A DNA stretch of 54,809 nt from assembly GCA_902805845.1 (NCBI GenBank), contig CADCUI010000004.1, forward strand, positions 1 to 54,809, in the 5' to 3' direction. Shown piece by piece: positions 41,437-50,194 of this stretch. Made by a program: the position numbers and the translations under genes. Each line of letters begins with the position of its first letter. The stretch's first letter is position 1. The stretch comes from an uncultured Nocardioidaceae bacterium (GTDB lineage Bacteria > Actinomycetota > Actinomycetes > Propionibacteriales > Nocardioidaceae). Below the pieces are notes generated by a model. It saw only the letters and a program-made list of their open reading frames with translations, made no database searches and was not told where the DNA came from.

Positions 41437-42605
41437 GCGCGGCTGCCCGCTCGGGTCCGGGTGGATGCCGACCGGGCGATCGCCTCGCGGTACGCCGCCT
41501 CGAGCCGGCCGGTCACCATGGCCGGGTCGTAGAGCTCCTCCGCCCGCAACCTCGCACCCACCCTCTCGGCGGCGACCTGGTCGGGATCGGCGAGCCGGGC
41601 CTGGGCAAGGTCGAGCAGGCCGTCCATGTCCCCCAGGGGCACGACTTCGCCCGCGATCGGCAGCTCGCCCTCACGCAGCGCCTCGTGGGCGCCGTTGACC
41701 GCCGTCGAGACGACGGGCAGGCCGGCTGCCATCGCTTCGGCGACCACCATCGGGAACCCTTCGTAGCGGGAGGAGAGGACGAGCACGTCGGCCGCCCACA
41801 ACCAGGGACGCACGTCGTCGCTGGGCCCGAAGAACCTTACCGACCGGTCGAACTCGGTGGGGGCCAACGAACGGACGGCCTCGGGGTCACCGGGTCCGAC
41901 CAGGGCGAGCGTCGCACCGGGGAGGGGCCGGCGGTCCCAGACGGGGAGCAGCAGGTCCTGCGCCTTCTGCCAGGTGACACGGCCGAGGCAGAGCACCACG
42001 TGCTGCCCGTCGACCCCCAGCTCCTGGCGCACCTGCTGGCGTGTCGCCGCGTCGACGGGATGGAACCGCTCCAGGTCCATCGCCACACCGAGCACGTGAG
42101 CAGGGGTCGTCACCCCCAGCGCCCGCCCCGCGTCCACCTCGTCCCGGCAGTTGGCGACCATGAGGTCGGTCTTGTTGCCGCCGAAGCGCTCGGTCGCCGC
42201 CACCGCCGCGGAGAGCGACTTCTGCTTGAACAGGTCGGTCGACCACGCGTGCGGCTGGTAGACCATCGGCACCCGGCCGGCCCACGACAACGATCCGGGA
42301 AGCCGCCCGACGAGGCCTGCGATGAAGGAGTGCAGGTGGATGACGTCGGGCTGGACGCGCGCGACGGTGCTGCGCAGCTCGCGGATCCAGGTGACCAGGT
42401 CGCGGGGCCGGCCCCGGTCCAGGTGCCACTCGTGCATGGTCGCGCCGGGAAGGGTGGGTATCGCCCCGGGGGCCAGCAGGTGGACGTCGTGGCCGGCTTC
42501 GTGCTGCGCGGCCACGAAGTACCTGAGCAGCGTGACGACGCCCCCGTAGTGCACCTCGCTGACGTGGAGGATCCGCAAGGGCTCCCCGGACGATGCGTCG
42601 GTCAA
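41433..42605 (-). CDS. GT4 glycosyltransferase
   Basis: The 390-residue GT-B protein has [20 protein letters not shown] at the start, [20 protein letters not shown], and a C-terminal [20 protein letters not shown] for nucleotide-sugar binding. Donor and acceptor are unknown. I place the start at a TTG (42605) that overlaps the arc stop as TTGA, because homology begins within ten residues of it and there is no ATG or GTG nearby. An in-frame extension into arc is not credible. Coupling to arc makes the two glycosyltransferases depend on the proteasome ATPase transcript. Confidence 0.82.
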   Translation of the reverse strand: MTDASSGEPLRILHVSEVHYGGVVTLLRYFVAAQHEAGHDVHLLAPGAIPTLPGATMHEWHLDRGRPRDLVTWIRELRSTVARVQPDVIHLHSFIAGLVGRLPGSLSWAGRVPMVYQPHAWSTDLFKQKSLSAAVAATERFGGNKTDLMVANCRDEVDAGRALGVTTPAHVLGVAMDLERFHPVDAATRQQVRQELGVDGQHVVLCLGRVTWQKAQDLLLPVWDRRPLPGATLALVGPGDPEAVRSLAPTEFDRSVRFFGPSDDVRPWLWAADVLVLSSRYEGFPMVVAEAMAAGLPVVSTAVNGAHEALREGELPIAGEVVPLGDMDGLLDLAQARLADPDQVAAERVGARLRAEELYDPAMVTGRLEAAYREAIARSASTRTRAGSRA

Positions 42606-44371
42606 AGGTACTGACCGGTGTTGGAGACGGTGTCGATCGAGCGGCCGGGCTCGGTGCCCTGCTTGCCCGTGATGAGCGTCCGGATGAAGACGATCCGCTC
42701 GCCCTTCTTGCCCGAGATGCGCGCCCAGTCGTCGGGGTTCGTGGTGTTCGGCAGGTCCTCGTTCTCCTTGAACTCGTCGACGCACGCCTGCAGGAGGTGC
42801 TGGACCCGGATGCCCTTCTGGTCCAGGTCGAGCAGGTCCTTGATGGCCATCTTCTTCGCCCGGTCGACGATGTTCTGGATCATGGCGCCGGAGTTGAAGT
42901 CCTTGAAGTACAGGACCTCCTTGTCGCCGTTGGCGTAGGTCACCTCGAGGAAACGGTTCTCCTCGGTCTCGGTGTACATCCGCTCCACGGTGGCCTGGAT
43001 CATCCCGCCCACGCAGGCGTCGCGGTCGCCGCCGAACTCCCGGAGGTCGTCGGCGTGCAGCGGCAGGTTGGCGGTGAGGTACTTGCTGAAGATGTCGCGT
43101 GCCGACTCGGCGTCGGGCCGCTCGATCTTGATCTTCACGTCCAGCCGCCCCGGACGAAGGATCGCGGGATCGATCATGTCCTCGCGGTTGGAGGCGCCGA
43201 TGACGATGACGTTCTCCAGCCCCTCCACGCCGTCGATCTCGCTGAGCAGCTGCGGGACGATGGTGTTCTCCACGTCGCTGGAGACCCCGGATCCGCGGGT
43301 GCGGAACAGCGAGTCCATCTCGTCGAAGAACACGATCACCGGGGTGCCGTGGCTGGCCTTCTCACGGGCCCGCTGGAACACCAGCCGGATGTGACGCTCG
43401 GTCTCGCCGACGTACTTGTTGAGCAGCTCGGGGCCCTTGATGTTGAGGAAGAACGACTTGCCTGCCTTCCCCTCCTCGGACGCGCCCGTCTTCGCCGCGA
43501 CCTTCTTGGCCAGCGAGTTCGCGACCGCCTTGGCGATCAGGGTCTTGCCGCAGCCGGGCGGCCCGTAGAGCAGTACGCCCTTGGGGGGCTTGAGCTCGTG
43601 CTCGAGGAACAGGTCGGGGTGGAGGTAGGGAAGCTCGACGGCGTCGCGGATCTGGTCGATCTGGCCCTTGAGCCCGCCGATGCTCTCGTAGGCGATGTCG
43701 GGGACCTCCTCGAGGACCAGCTCCTCGACCTCCGACTTGGGGATGCGCTCGTAGACGTAGCCCGAGCGTGCGTCGTACAGCAGTGTGTCGCCGGCGCGGA
43801 GCGGCTCGTCGCGGAGCGGGTCGGCGAGCCTGACGACCCGCTCCTCGTCCGCGTTCGCGATGCACAGCGCCCGGTCGCCGTCGGCGAGCAGCTCCTTGAG
43901 CATGACCGTCTCGCCGACCTCCTCGTAGGTCATCGCGGCGACCACGTTGAGGGCCTCGTTGAGCATGACCTCCTGGCCCTTGCGCAGCTCGGCCATCTCG
44001 ACGGAGGGGCTCACCTGGACCCGGAGCTTGCGGCCACCGGTGAAGACGTCGATGGACTCGTCCTCGTTGCGCTGCAGGAACACGCCGAAGCCCGACGGCG
44101 GCTGGGCGAGCCGGTCGACCTCCTCCTTGAGCGTCATGATCTGGTCGCGGGCCTCACGCAGGGTCTGCGCGAGCCGCTCGTTCTGGGCGGTGACCGCCGC
44201 GAGTGACCGCTGGCTGTCGGAGAGCCGTTGCTCGAGCATCCGGGAGGAGCCGGGGGTCTCGGCGAGCCGCCGGCGCAGGTCACCGATCTCGTCCTCGAGG
44301 AACGAGACCTGGGCCTCCCAGTCCTCCGGTGTCCGACCGGACCCGCTCGAGCTGCTGCCTGACGGGAACAT
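42602..44371 (-). CDS. arc: Proteasome-activating AAA ATPase (Arc/Mpa)
   Basis: The 589-residue ATPase has an N-terminal coiled coil (about 20-75) that binds Pup, two OB folds, Walker [21 protein letters not shown], Walker [13 protein letters not shown], and the arginine-finger region. It ends in GQYL, the C-terminal motif that docks into the PrcA ring to open the gate. It unfolds pupylated proteins into PrcAB. It is preceded by trmI, as in other actinobacteria, but followed by glycosyltransferases instead of dop. The ribosome-binding site GGAGGTGA precedes the ATG at 44371. Confidence 0.97.
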   Translation of the reverse strand: MFPSGSSSSGSGRTPEDWEAQVSFLEDEIGDLRRRLAETPGSSRMLEQRLSDSQRSLAAVTAQNERLAQTLREARDQIMTLKEEVDRLAQPPSGFGVFLQRNEDESIDVFTGGRKLRVQVSPSVEMAELRKGQEVMLNEALNVVAAMTYEEVGETVMLKELLADGDRALCIANADEERVVRLADPLRDEPLRAGDTLLYDARSGYVYERIPKSEVEELVLEEVPDIAYESIGGLKGQIDQIRDAVELPYLHPDLFLEHELKPPKGVLLYGPPGCGKTLIAKAVANSLAKKVAAKTGASEEGKAGKSFFLNIKGPELLNKYVGETERHIRLVFQRAREKASHGTPVIVFFDEMDSLFRTRGSGVSSDVENTIVPQLLSEIDGVEGLENVIVIGASNREDMIDPAILRPGRLDVKIKIERPDAESARDIFSKYLTANLPLHADDLREFGGDRDACVGGMIQATVERMYTETEENRFLEVTYANGDKEVLYFKDFNSGAMIQNIVDRAKKMAIKDLLDLDQKGIRVQHLLQACVDEFKENEDLPNTTNPDDWARISGKKGERIVFIRTLITGKQGTEPGRSIDTVSNTGQYL

Positions 44372-44436
44372 TGGCGCTCACCTCCGCATCGTCCGGGACA
44401 TCGCCGCCCGTACGAGCGGGTGCCCCGGAGGACTCC

Positions 44437-44442
44437 AACCTA
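44437..44442 (-). promoter_or_regulatory. -10 box TAGGTT for arc
   Basis: TAGGTT on the minus strand lies 65 nt before the arc ATG, within the 155-nt gap after trmI. The rest of the gap holds nothing I can name. Confidence 0.4.
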
Positions 44443-44526
44443 CCTGGGTTCGGAAGCCTGTGCGCCCGCTTTGCGCGCTGTGTCCCCGTGGATTCCTGCC
44501 TCCATCCCGGCCTCACAGGGCTCTCC

Positions 44527-45552
44527 TCAGCCGCGCACCTCGCCCGGCTCCGGTGGGAGGTCGCCGGGGCGAGGACCGGAGTAGTCGTCCCCGTAGGCGC
44601 CGGGTGCGGGGCGGCGCCGGCGCAGCGGGGGACGCTCCCCGGCGGCCATCCGGCGGGCGGTGACCAGGAAGCCGGTGTGGCCGTTCATCTTGTGGCTGGG
44701 CCGGACGGCGAGCCCCTCGACGTGCCAGTCCCTGACCAGCGACTCCCACGGGTGCGGCTCGGTGAAGCCTCCGTGGGTCCGCAAGGTCTCGACGGTCCGG
44801 CCCAGCTGGGTGGTCGTCGCGACGTACGCACACACCATGCCGCCCGGCACCAGGATGTCGGCGACGGCGTCGACGCACTCCCACGGCGCCAGCATGTCGA
44901 GCACCACCCGGTCGGCGTGCCTGTCCTCGGGCACCGAGTGCAGCTCCTCGACCAGGTCCCCGACGTGGAGGTGCCAGGCCGGGTGGTCGGCGCCGAAGAA
45001 CTGCCGGACGTTGCGGCGCGCCACCTCCGCGAACTCCTCACGCCGCTCGTACGACGAGACGCGGCCGGTCGGACCCACCGCCCGCAGCAGGGAGCACGTC
45101 AGGGCGCCCGAGCCTGCCCCGGCCTCCACCACCCGTGCGCCGGGGAAGATGTCGGCCATCGTGACCACCTGGGCGGCGTCCTTGGGATAGACGACCGCGG
45201 CCCCGCGGGGCATCGAGACCACGAACTCGCTGAGCAGCGGCCGGAAGACGAGGTACTCGCCTCCTCCCGAGGAGGTCACCGTGAACCCCTCCTCCCGACC
45301 GATGAGCTCGTCGTGGTCGAGGTGTCCCTTGTTGCTGAAGAACCGCCGGCCGGCCTCCAGGCACAGGTTGTGTCGCCGCCCCTTGCTGTCGGTGAGCCTG
45401 ACCCACTCCCCTTCCCGCAGCGGGCCGCGGTGCACCCCGGACCATGCCGGGGCGCCTGCGTCGTCGACTGCGTCGTCAGCTTGGTCGTCAGCTTGGTCGT
45501 CGGCTCGGTCGTCGGCTGGCGCGTCGGTCGGGGGCAGTGGGTCGCCGGGCAT
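44527..45552 (-). CDS. trmI: tRNA (adenine-58-N1)-methyltransferase TrmI
   Basis: The 341-residue enzyme has an N-terminal domain (GPLREGEWVRLTDSKGRRHN), a SAM-binding core (ARVVEAGAGSGALTCSLLRA, then YERREEFAEVARRN) and DRVVLDMLAPWECVDAVADI. It makes m1A58 in tRNA, stabilising the T-loop. The N-terminal 40 residues hold an Asp/Ala repeat (DDQADDQADD), longer than usual and probably disordered. It starts with a leaderless ATG. trmI-arc adjacency is conserved in actinobacteria. Confidence 0.92.
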   Translation of the reverse strand: MPGDPLPPTDAPADDRADDQADDQADDAVDDAGAPAWSGVHRGPLREGEWVRLTDSKGRRHNLCLEAGRRFFSNKGHLDHDELIGREEGFTVTSSGGGEYLVFRPLLSEFVVSMPRGAAVVYPKDAAQVVTMADIFPGARVVEAGAGSGALTCSLLRAVGPTGRVSSYERREEFAEVARRNVRQFFGADHPAWHLHVGDLVEELHSVPEDRHADRVVLDMLAPWECVDAVADILVPGGMVCAYVATTTQLGRTVETLRTHGGFTEPHPWESLVRDWHVEGLAVRPSHKMNGHTGFLVTARRMAAGERPPLRRRRPAPGAYGDDYSGPRPGDLPPEPGEVRG

Positions 45553-45559
45553 GCGGCGC

Positions 45560-45565
45560 AGTCTA
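45560..45565 (-). promoter_or_regulatory. -10 box TAGACT for leaderless trmI
   Basis: TAGACT on the minus strand is 7 nt before the ATG at 45552. Confidence 0.5.
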
Positions 45566-45626
45566 AGGAGGACGTGCGCCCCGGCGACGGCGGCTCAACC
45601 GGCGGACCGAACCGCGCTCTCGCTGC

Positions 45627-46784
45627 TCAGCCGGTGGCGCTGAAGGCGGCGTCGACGTCCGCGGTGCTCAGGACGCCGAAGATCGCGCCGTCCGCCTCGA
45701 CGAGGAGGTACTCGGTCGCCGGCTGCTGCTGCATCGCGCGGATGAGGCCTTCTCCCGCGAGGTCGGCCGAGAGGGTGAGCCCGGGGTCGATCCCCCTGCT
45801 CACCGCGTCGAGGGTGACCCAGGGGCGCCGCTCGACCGGGATGGCGGCGGCCGCCGTCTCGTTGACCACCCCCCTCGCCTGACCCGACGAGTCGAGGGTC
45901 ACGATCGCTCCCGCCTGGGCCTCCGTGGCCTGACGCATCCCCTCGGTCACCGGGAGGTCGTCGGGCAAGGTGACGGTCCTGCGGGCGAGCGCTCTGGCCT
46001 GGAGCGCCGGCAACCGCGAACGGATCTTGGCCGACACGATGGCCGACGTCGCCGCGGACCAGAGGAACCAGCCGAACACGACTGCCAGGAGGTAGTCCAC
46101 GAAGTCCAGGGGGACACCGGCTGCCGCGAGCAGGAGGGGCGAGGCGAACATGAGGAGCGCGACGCCGCGTCCGGCCCAGCCGGAGACGGAGGTGGCACGG
46201 TGGGGGTTGCCGGTCACCTTCCAGACCGCCGCCCGGAGGACTCGTCCACCATCGAGCGGCAGTCCGGGGACCAGGTTGAGGACCCCGACGACGATGTTGG
46301 CACCCGCGAGCCCTCCGACCACCCAGGAGAGGAGTCCGTCGGGCGTCACCTGGTAGAGCCCGAGTGCCGCTCCGCCGATCGCGAGCGAGGTCACCGGCCC
46401 CACTGCCGAGATCGCGAACTCCTGCTTGGCGTTCGCCGGCTCGCCGTCGATCGCGGTGACCCCTCCGATGAAGTGGAGGGTGATGGAGCGCACGTGGATC
46501 CCGTACCGCTTGGCCATCAGGGCGTGGGAGATCTCGTGGAGGAGCAGGGACAGCGTGAGCAGGACCGCGAACGCCACCCCGGCGACGTACCTCAGCCCGC
46601 CGAGCCCGGGCGCCACCTCCTGGAGCTGCGGCGCGACGAGGTAGGCGATGAGCGCGGCCACCAGGAGCCACGACGTCCGGACCATGACGTCGACCCCACC
46701 GATCGAGCCGATCCGGACGGCTCCTGGGTCGTTCCGCTCGGCGGGGGCGCCCAGTCCACCGCTCGGCCCGGTTCTCTCCGCCAT
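45627..46784 (-). CDS. Site-2 protease (M50) with C-terminal CBS-like region
   Basis: The 385-residue membrane protease has the zinc-binding HEISH in LLLHEISHALMAKRYG and the second active-site motif NLVPGLPLDGG, among about six membrane segments. Cytoplasmic CBS-type repeats (about 265-385, VTEGMRQATEAQAGAIV) probably sense a nucleotide. Such S2P proteins cut membrane-bound anti-sigma factors or similar regulators within the bilayer. The target is unknown. It starts with a leaderless ATG, divergent from the RecB-like nuclease. Confidence 0.9.
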   Translation of the reverse strand: MAERTGPSGGLGAPAERNDPGAVRIGSIGGVDVMVRTSWLLVAALIAYLVAPQLQEVAPGLGGLRYVAGVAFAVLLTLSLLLHEISHALMAKRYGIHVRSITLHFIGGVTAIDGEPANAKQEFAISAVGPVTSLAIGGAALGLYQVTPDGLLSWVVGGLAGANIVVGVLNLVPGLPLDGGRVLRAAVWKVTGNPHRATSVSGWAGRGVALLMFASPLLLAAAGVPLDFVDYLLAVVFGWFLWSAATSAIVSAKIRSRLPALQARALARRTVTLPDDLPVTEGMRQATEAQAGAIVTLDSSGQARGVVNETAAAAIPVERRPWVTLDAVSRGIDPGLTLSADLAGEGLIRAMQQQPATEYLLVEADGAIFGVLSTADVDAAFSATG

Positions 46785-46790
46785 TCCTCG

Positions 46791-46796
46791 AACCTA
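46791..46796 (-). promoter_or_regulatory. -10 box TAGGTT for leaderless M50 protease
   Basis: TAGGTT on the minus strand is 6 nt before the ATG at 46784. Confidence 0.5.
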
Positions 46797-46854
46797 CCTG
46801 CCGACGCGCGGCGTCCTGGGACGGAGGATGGGCGGCGTTGTCGGTGCGGTGTCC

Positions 46855-46860
46855 TAGCGT
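46855..46860 (+). promoter_or_regulatory. -10 box TAGCGT for the RecB-like nuclease
   Basis: TAGCGT is 7 nt before the ATG at 46868. The spacer GGAGGCC could also act as a ribosome-binding site if transcription starts earlier. Confidence 0.45.
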
Positions 46861-46867
46861 GGAGGCC

Positions 46868-47767
46868 ATGACGCAGCAGGTGGTGGGAGGGCGCCCGATG
46901 GAGGGCGCGACCGTGGTCGACGGGGTGGACGTCGTCGGCTCCCTCTCGCCGAGCCGGGCGGGCGACTTCATGACATGTCCCTTGCTCTACCGGTTCCGCA
47001 CCATCGACAAGCTGCCGGAGTCCTCCTCGCCTGCCGCGGTGCGCGGCACGGTGGTGCACAAGGTGCTCGAGGACCTGTTCGACCTCCCGGCGTCCGAGCG
47101 CACCCCGCAGCGGGCGGCCGACCTGCTCGAGCCGGCGTGGGGCTCGGTGCTCGCCGACGACCCGGAGGTCGCCGAGCTCTTCGGCGGGGACGGTCCGGAG
47201 ATCGGCGCCTGGCTGGTGTCGTGCCGGGAGAGCCTCGAGCGCTACTTCGCGCTGGAGGACCCGCGCCGGCTGGAGCCGGCCGAGCGCGAGATGTACGTGG
47301 AGACGTTGCTGGACAGCCGGCTCCTCCTCCGCGGGTTCGTCGACCGCCTCGACGTGGCCCCCACCGGTGAGGTGCGGGTCGTGGACTACAAGACCGGCCG
47401 CTCTCCCGGTGAGGCGTTCGAGGGCAAGGCGCTGTTCCAGATGAAGTTCTACGCGCTGGTGCTCTGGCGACTCCGCGGCACCGTCCCCACGCTGCTGCAG
47501 CTGATCTACCTCGGCAACGGCGAGGTGCTGCGCTACCGGCCCGACGAGCGCGACCTGCTCGCCGTCGAGCGCAAGGTCAACGCGATCTGGGCAGCGATCT
47601 CCCGGGCGGCCGAGACCGGCGACTGGCGGCCCAACCGGTCGCGGCTGTGCGACTGGTGCGCCCACCAGGCGCTCTGCCCGGAGTTCGGCGGCACGCCGCC
47701 ACCGCTGCCGGTGGTCCCCACCCAGGCCATCGTCGACCCCGGCCTCGCCCCCGAGGACACCGACTGA
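46868..47767 (+). CDS. RecB-family PD-(D/E)XK nuclease
   Basis: The 299-residue protein has the RecB-type entry GSLSPSRAGDFMTCPLLYRF, RGTVVHKVLEDLF, the catalytic RVVDYKTGRSPGEAF (Asp and Lys of the PD-DxK core), MKFYALVLWRL, and a C-terminal cysteine pair CDWCAHQALCPEF. That pair, with the early Cys, can form the iron-sulfur site known from Cas4 and AddB-like nucleases. It is a stand-alone nuclease of the type found next to trmI/arc in actinobacteria; its job in repair is unproven. Its stop is followed by a repeat. Confidence 0.87.
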   Translation: MTQQVVGGRPMEGATVVDGVDVVGSLSPSRAGDFMTCPLLYRFRTIDKLPESSSPAAVRGTVVHKVLEDLFDLPASERTPQRAADLLEPAWGSVLADDPEVAELFGGDGPEIGAWLVSCRESLERYFALEDPRRLEPAEREMYVETLLDSRLLLRGFVDRLDVAPTGEVRVVDYKTGRSPGEAFEGKALFQMKFYALVLWRLRGTVPTLLQLIYLGNGEVLRYRPDERDLLAVERKVNAIWAAISRAAETGDWRPNRSRLCDWCAHQALCPEFGGTPPPLPVVPTQAIVDPGLAPEDTD

Positions 47768-47778
47768 CCTCAGAGCCG

Positions 47779-47812
47779 CCGACCCGCCCACGATGTCTGG
47801 CCGATCCGCCCT
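47779..47812 (-). repeat. Copy of the 22-bp repeat family behind the RecB-like nuclease
   Basis: On the minus strand the copy reads GGGCGGATCGG, CCAGACATCGT, GGGCGGGTCGG, matching the copies at 24983 and 27789. It lies 11 nt after the nuclease stop, between two convergent genes. Confidence 0.88.
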
Positions 47813-47841
47813 TGGTGCTGGTGCGAGCGACGGGCGGGGGC

Positions 47842-48003
47842 TCAGCTCCCGCCCTGGTCGTCCTCGGACGGTGGCGCCGTCGGCGTCTTGCTGCCCGTGC
47901 TGCCGTTCGGCTCGCTGCTGCCGCCTGTGCCGCATCCGACGAGCAGGACGGTGGCCAGCGCCGCGGCACTGATCCGGGCGACGGTCTGGTGGGTGCGCTT
48001 CAC
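47842..48003 (-). CDS. Small lipoprotein (53 residues)
   Basis: A GTG start gives VKRTHQTVARISAAALATVL, then LVGC, a textbook lipoprotein signal with lipobox LVGC (Cys24). The 29-residue mature part is rich in Gly, Ser, Thr and Pro and ends SEDDQGGS. It would be a membrane-anchored, unstructured peptide acylated by Lnt. It lies 94 nt behind dppF on the same strand. AGGAG is about 12 nt upstream, somewhat far. It could be the last gene of the peptide-transport operon. I do not recognise a family. Too short for routine gene calling, but the signal peptide makes it convincing. Confidence 0.7.
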   Translation of the reverse strand: MKRTHQTVARISAAALATVLLVGCGTGGSSEPNGSTGSKTPTAPPSEDDQGGS

Positions 48004-48097
48004 GGTGTCTCGGTCTCCTCAGGGGCGGGCTCGCGGTGAGGGCGGCCGTCGCCGGAGAGGTACCCACCACGCACCGCCCGACACCTGCGACCCGCAG

Positions 48098-49174
48098 TCA
48101 CTCCGAGGACCCGAGGAGCTCCGAGGGGCTGCTCGGCCGGCTCGTGAACATGACGACGTCCTCGGGGCCGGAGCTCCGCGGGGTGATCTTGCCGGCGGCG
48201 ATCTCCTCGGCCCAGTGGCAGGCGACCCGGTGCCCCCGGTCGAGCTCGCGAAGGGCGGGCCGCTCGGTGTCGCACCGCGTCGGCTGGCGGAACGGGCACC
48301 GGGTATGGAACCGGCACCCGCTCGGGGGGTCGGCCGGGGACGGCAGGTCACCTTGGAGGATGATCCGCTCCCGCGTCGCCTCCACGACCGGGTCGGGAAC
48401 CGGTACGGCGGACATCAGCGCCTTGGTGTACGGGTGCAGCGGCTTGTCGTAGAGGTCGTCCGACTGCGCCTGCTCCACCACGGACCCCAAGTACATGACC
48501 GCCACCTCGTCGGAGACGTGCCGGACGACGGCGAGGTCGTGGGCGATCACGAGGTAGGTCAGCCCCAGTGACGTCTGCAGCTCCTCCAGGAGGTTCAGCA
48601 CCTGGGCCTGGATCGAGACGTCGAGGGCGGACACGGGCTCGTCGGCGATGACCAGCCGCGGCTCGAGCGCGATCGCGCGTGCGATGCCGATGCGCTGTCG
48701 CTGCCCACCGGAGAACTCGTGCGGGTACTTCTGGGCGGCCGAGGACGGCAGCCCCACCTGCTCGAGCAGCTCGCGGACCCGGACCTTGCGGTCGAAGGGG
48801 ATGCCGTGGGCACGCAACGGCTCGGTGAGGAGCGTCTCCACGCTCTGCCGGGGGTTGAGGCTGGCCATCGGGTCCTGGAACACCATCTGCATGTCCTGCC
48901 GGATGCTCCGCAGCTTCTCGCCCTTGAGCGAGGCCACGTCGACGCCGTCGAAGAGCACCCGCCCCTCGGTGATCGGCGACAGCCGCAGGATCGCCCGGCC
49001 GAGCGTGGACTTGCCGCACCCGGACTCCCCCACCAGCCCCAGGGTCCGGCCCTCCTCGATCTCGAGGTCGACCCCGTCGACCGCGCGCACCGCGCCGACC
49101 TGCCGCCCGAGGAGGAGTCCCTGGCGGATCGGGAAGTGGACCTTGAGCCCCTCCACCTTCAGCAGGGCGGTCAC
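48098..49174 (-). CDS. dppF: Peptide ABC transporter ATP-binding protein DppF/OppF
   Basis: The 358-residue ATPase has Walker A LVGESGCGKSTLGRAILRL, MVFQDPMASLNPR, signature FSGGQRQRIGIARAIALEP and Walker B LVIADEPVSALDVS. The C-terminal oligopeptide-transporter extension has its cysteines (GCRFHTRCPF, RCDTERPAL, VACHW), which probably bind an iron-sulfur cluster as in the OppD/DppD/F subfamily. It pairs with DppD to drive uptake. The GTG start at 49174 overlaps the dppD stop (GTGA). Confidence 0.92.
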   Translation of the reverse strand: MTALLKVEGLKVHFPIRQGLLLGRQVGAVRAVDGVDLEIEEGRTLGLVGESGCGKSTLGRAILRLSPITEGRVLFDGVDVASLKGEKLRSIRQDMQMVFQDPMASLNPRQSVETLLTEPLRAHGIPFDRKVRVRELLEQVGLPSSAAQKYPHEFSGGQRQRIGIARAIALEPRLVIADEPVSALDVSIQAQVLNLLEELQTSLGLTYLVIAHDLAVVRHVSDEVAVMYLGSVVEQAQSDDLYDKPLHPYTKALMSAVPVPDPVVEATRERIILQGDLPSPADPPSGCRFHTRCPFRQPTRCDTERPALRELDRGHRVACHWAEEIAAGKITPRSSGPEDVVMFTSRPSSPSELLGSSE

Positions 49175-50187
49175 CGGCGCGCCTCCGCGGCGGTGCGCGA
49201 CAACGGGTTGAAGCACCGGAGGTGCCGGTCACCCGCCGGGTCCAGGTCGGGCGTCCTGGCGGTGCACTCCTCGGTCCGGTTGCCGCAGCGCGGCGCGAAC
49301 GCGCAGCCCTCGCTCCACGGGAGCACCTGCGTCGGTGAGCCGGGGATGGGCCGCAGCGGCGCTCCCCGAGGGGAGTCGAGCTTGGGGATGCTCTCCAGCA
49401 GGCCGCCGGTGTAGGGGTGCTGCGGCTGTGCGAAGAGCCGTTCACGGGTTGCCGACTCGACGACGCGACCGGCGTACATCACGTTCACGGTGTCGCAGAG
49501 CCCGGCCACGATCCCGAGGTCGTGGGTGATCATGAGAAGCGCGGCGTCGGTGTCGGCGACGAGCTTCTTGAGCACCTCGAGCACCTGCGCCTGGATCGTC
49601 ACGTCCAGCGCGGTGGTGGGCTCGTCGGCGATGAGGAGGCGCGGCTCGCACGCGAGGGCCATCGCGATCAGAACCCGCTGGCGCATCCCCCCGGAGAGCT
49701 GGTGGGGGTACTCCCCCAGCCGGCGACGCGGGTCGGGGATGCCGACGCGCGCGAGCAGCTCCTCGGTGCGCTCCAGGGCCGCGGACTTCGAGGCGTTGAA
49801 GTGCCGCTGGATGATCTCCGCGACCTGGATGCCGATCGGGATGACGGGGTTCAGCGACGTCATCGGGTCCTGGAACACCATGGAGATGTCGCGGCCGCGC
49901 AGCGCCGACATCTCGCCGCGCGACTTCGAGAGCAGGTTCGTCCCGTCGAACATCACCTCCCCGCTGACCCGTACGCCGCGTCTGGGCAGCAGCCCCATGA
50001 TCGCCAGCGAGGTGACGGACTTGCCGCTGCCCGACTCCCCGACCAGGCCGACGTGCTGGCCGGCCCGGATGTCGAACGAGACGTCGTCCACGGCCTTGGC
50101 CGCATGCTGCCCACGGAGCTGGAAGGTGACGGCGAGGTTGCGCACGGACAGCAGCGGCTGGTCGTTGTCCCGGCGGCCCGCGTTCAT
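49171..50187 (-). CDS. dppD: Peptide ABC transporter ATP-binding protein DppD/OppD
   Basis: The 338-residue ATPase has Walker A LVGESGSGKSVTSLAIMGLL, MVFQDPMTSLNPV, signature QLSGGMRQRVLIAMAL and Walker B LLIADEPTTALDVTIQ. The C-terminal CAFAPRCGNRTEEC and LRCFNPL cysteines match the OppD/DppD extension. It powers the DppBC permease. It lies 7 nt after dppC and overlaps dppF. Confidence 0.92.
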   Translation of the reverse strand: MNAGRRDNDQPLLSVRNLAVTFQLRGQHAAKAVDDVSFDIRAGQHVGLVGESGSGKSVTSLAIMGLLPRRGVRVSGEVMFDGTNLLSKSRGEMSALRGRDISMVFQDPMTSLNPVIPIGIQVAEIIQRHFNASKSAALERTEELLARVGIPDPRRRLGEYPHQLSGGMRQRVLIAMALACEPRLLIADEPTTALDVTIQAQVLEVLKKLVADTDAALLMITHDLGIVAGLCDTVNVMYAGRVVESATRERLFAQPQHPYTGGLLESIPKLDSPRGAPLRPIPGSPTQVLPWSEGCAFAPRCGNRTEECTARTPDLDPAGDRHLRCFNPLSRTAAEARR

Positions 50188-50194
50188 GCTCGGA

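Noticed and set aside
38514-42605. The arc-dop insertion as a mobile island
   Set aside because: No integrase, transposase, tRNA or direct-repeat borders are seen, and codon use looks native. Insertion by ordinary rearrangement is more likely.
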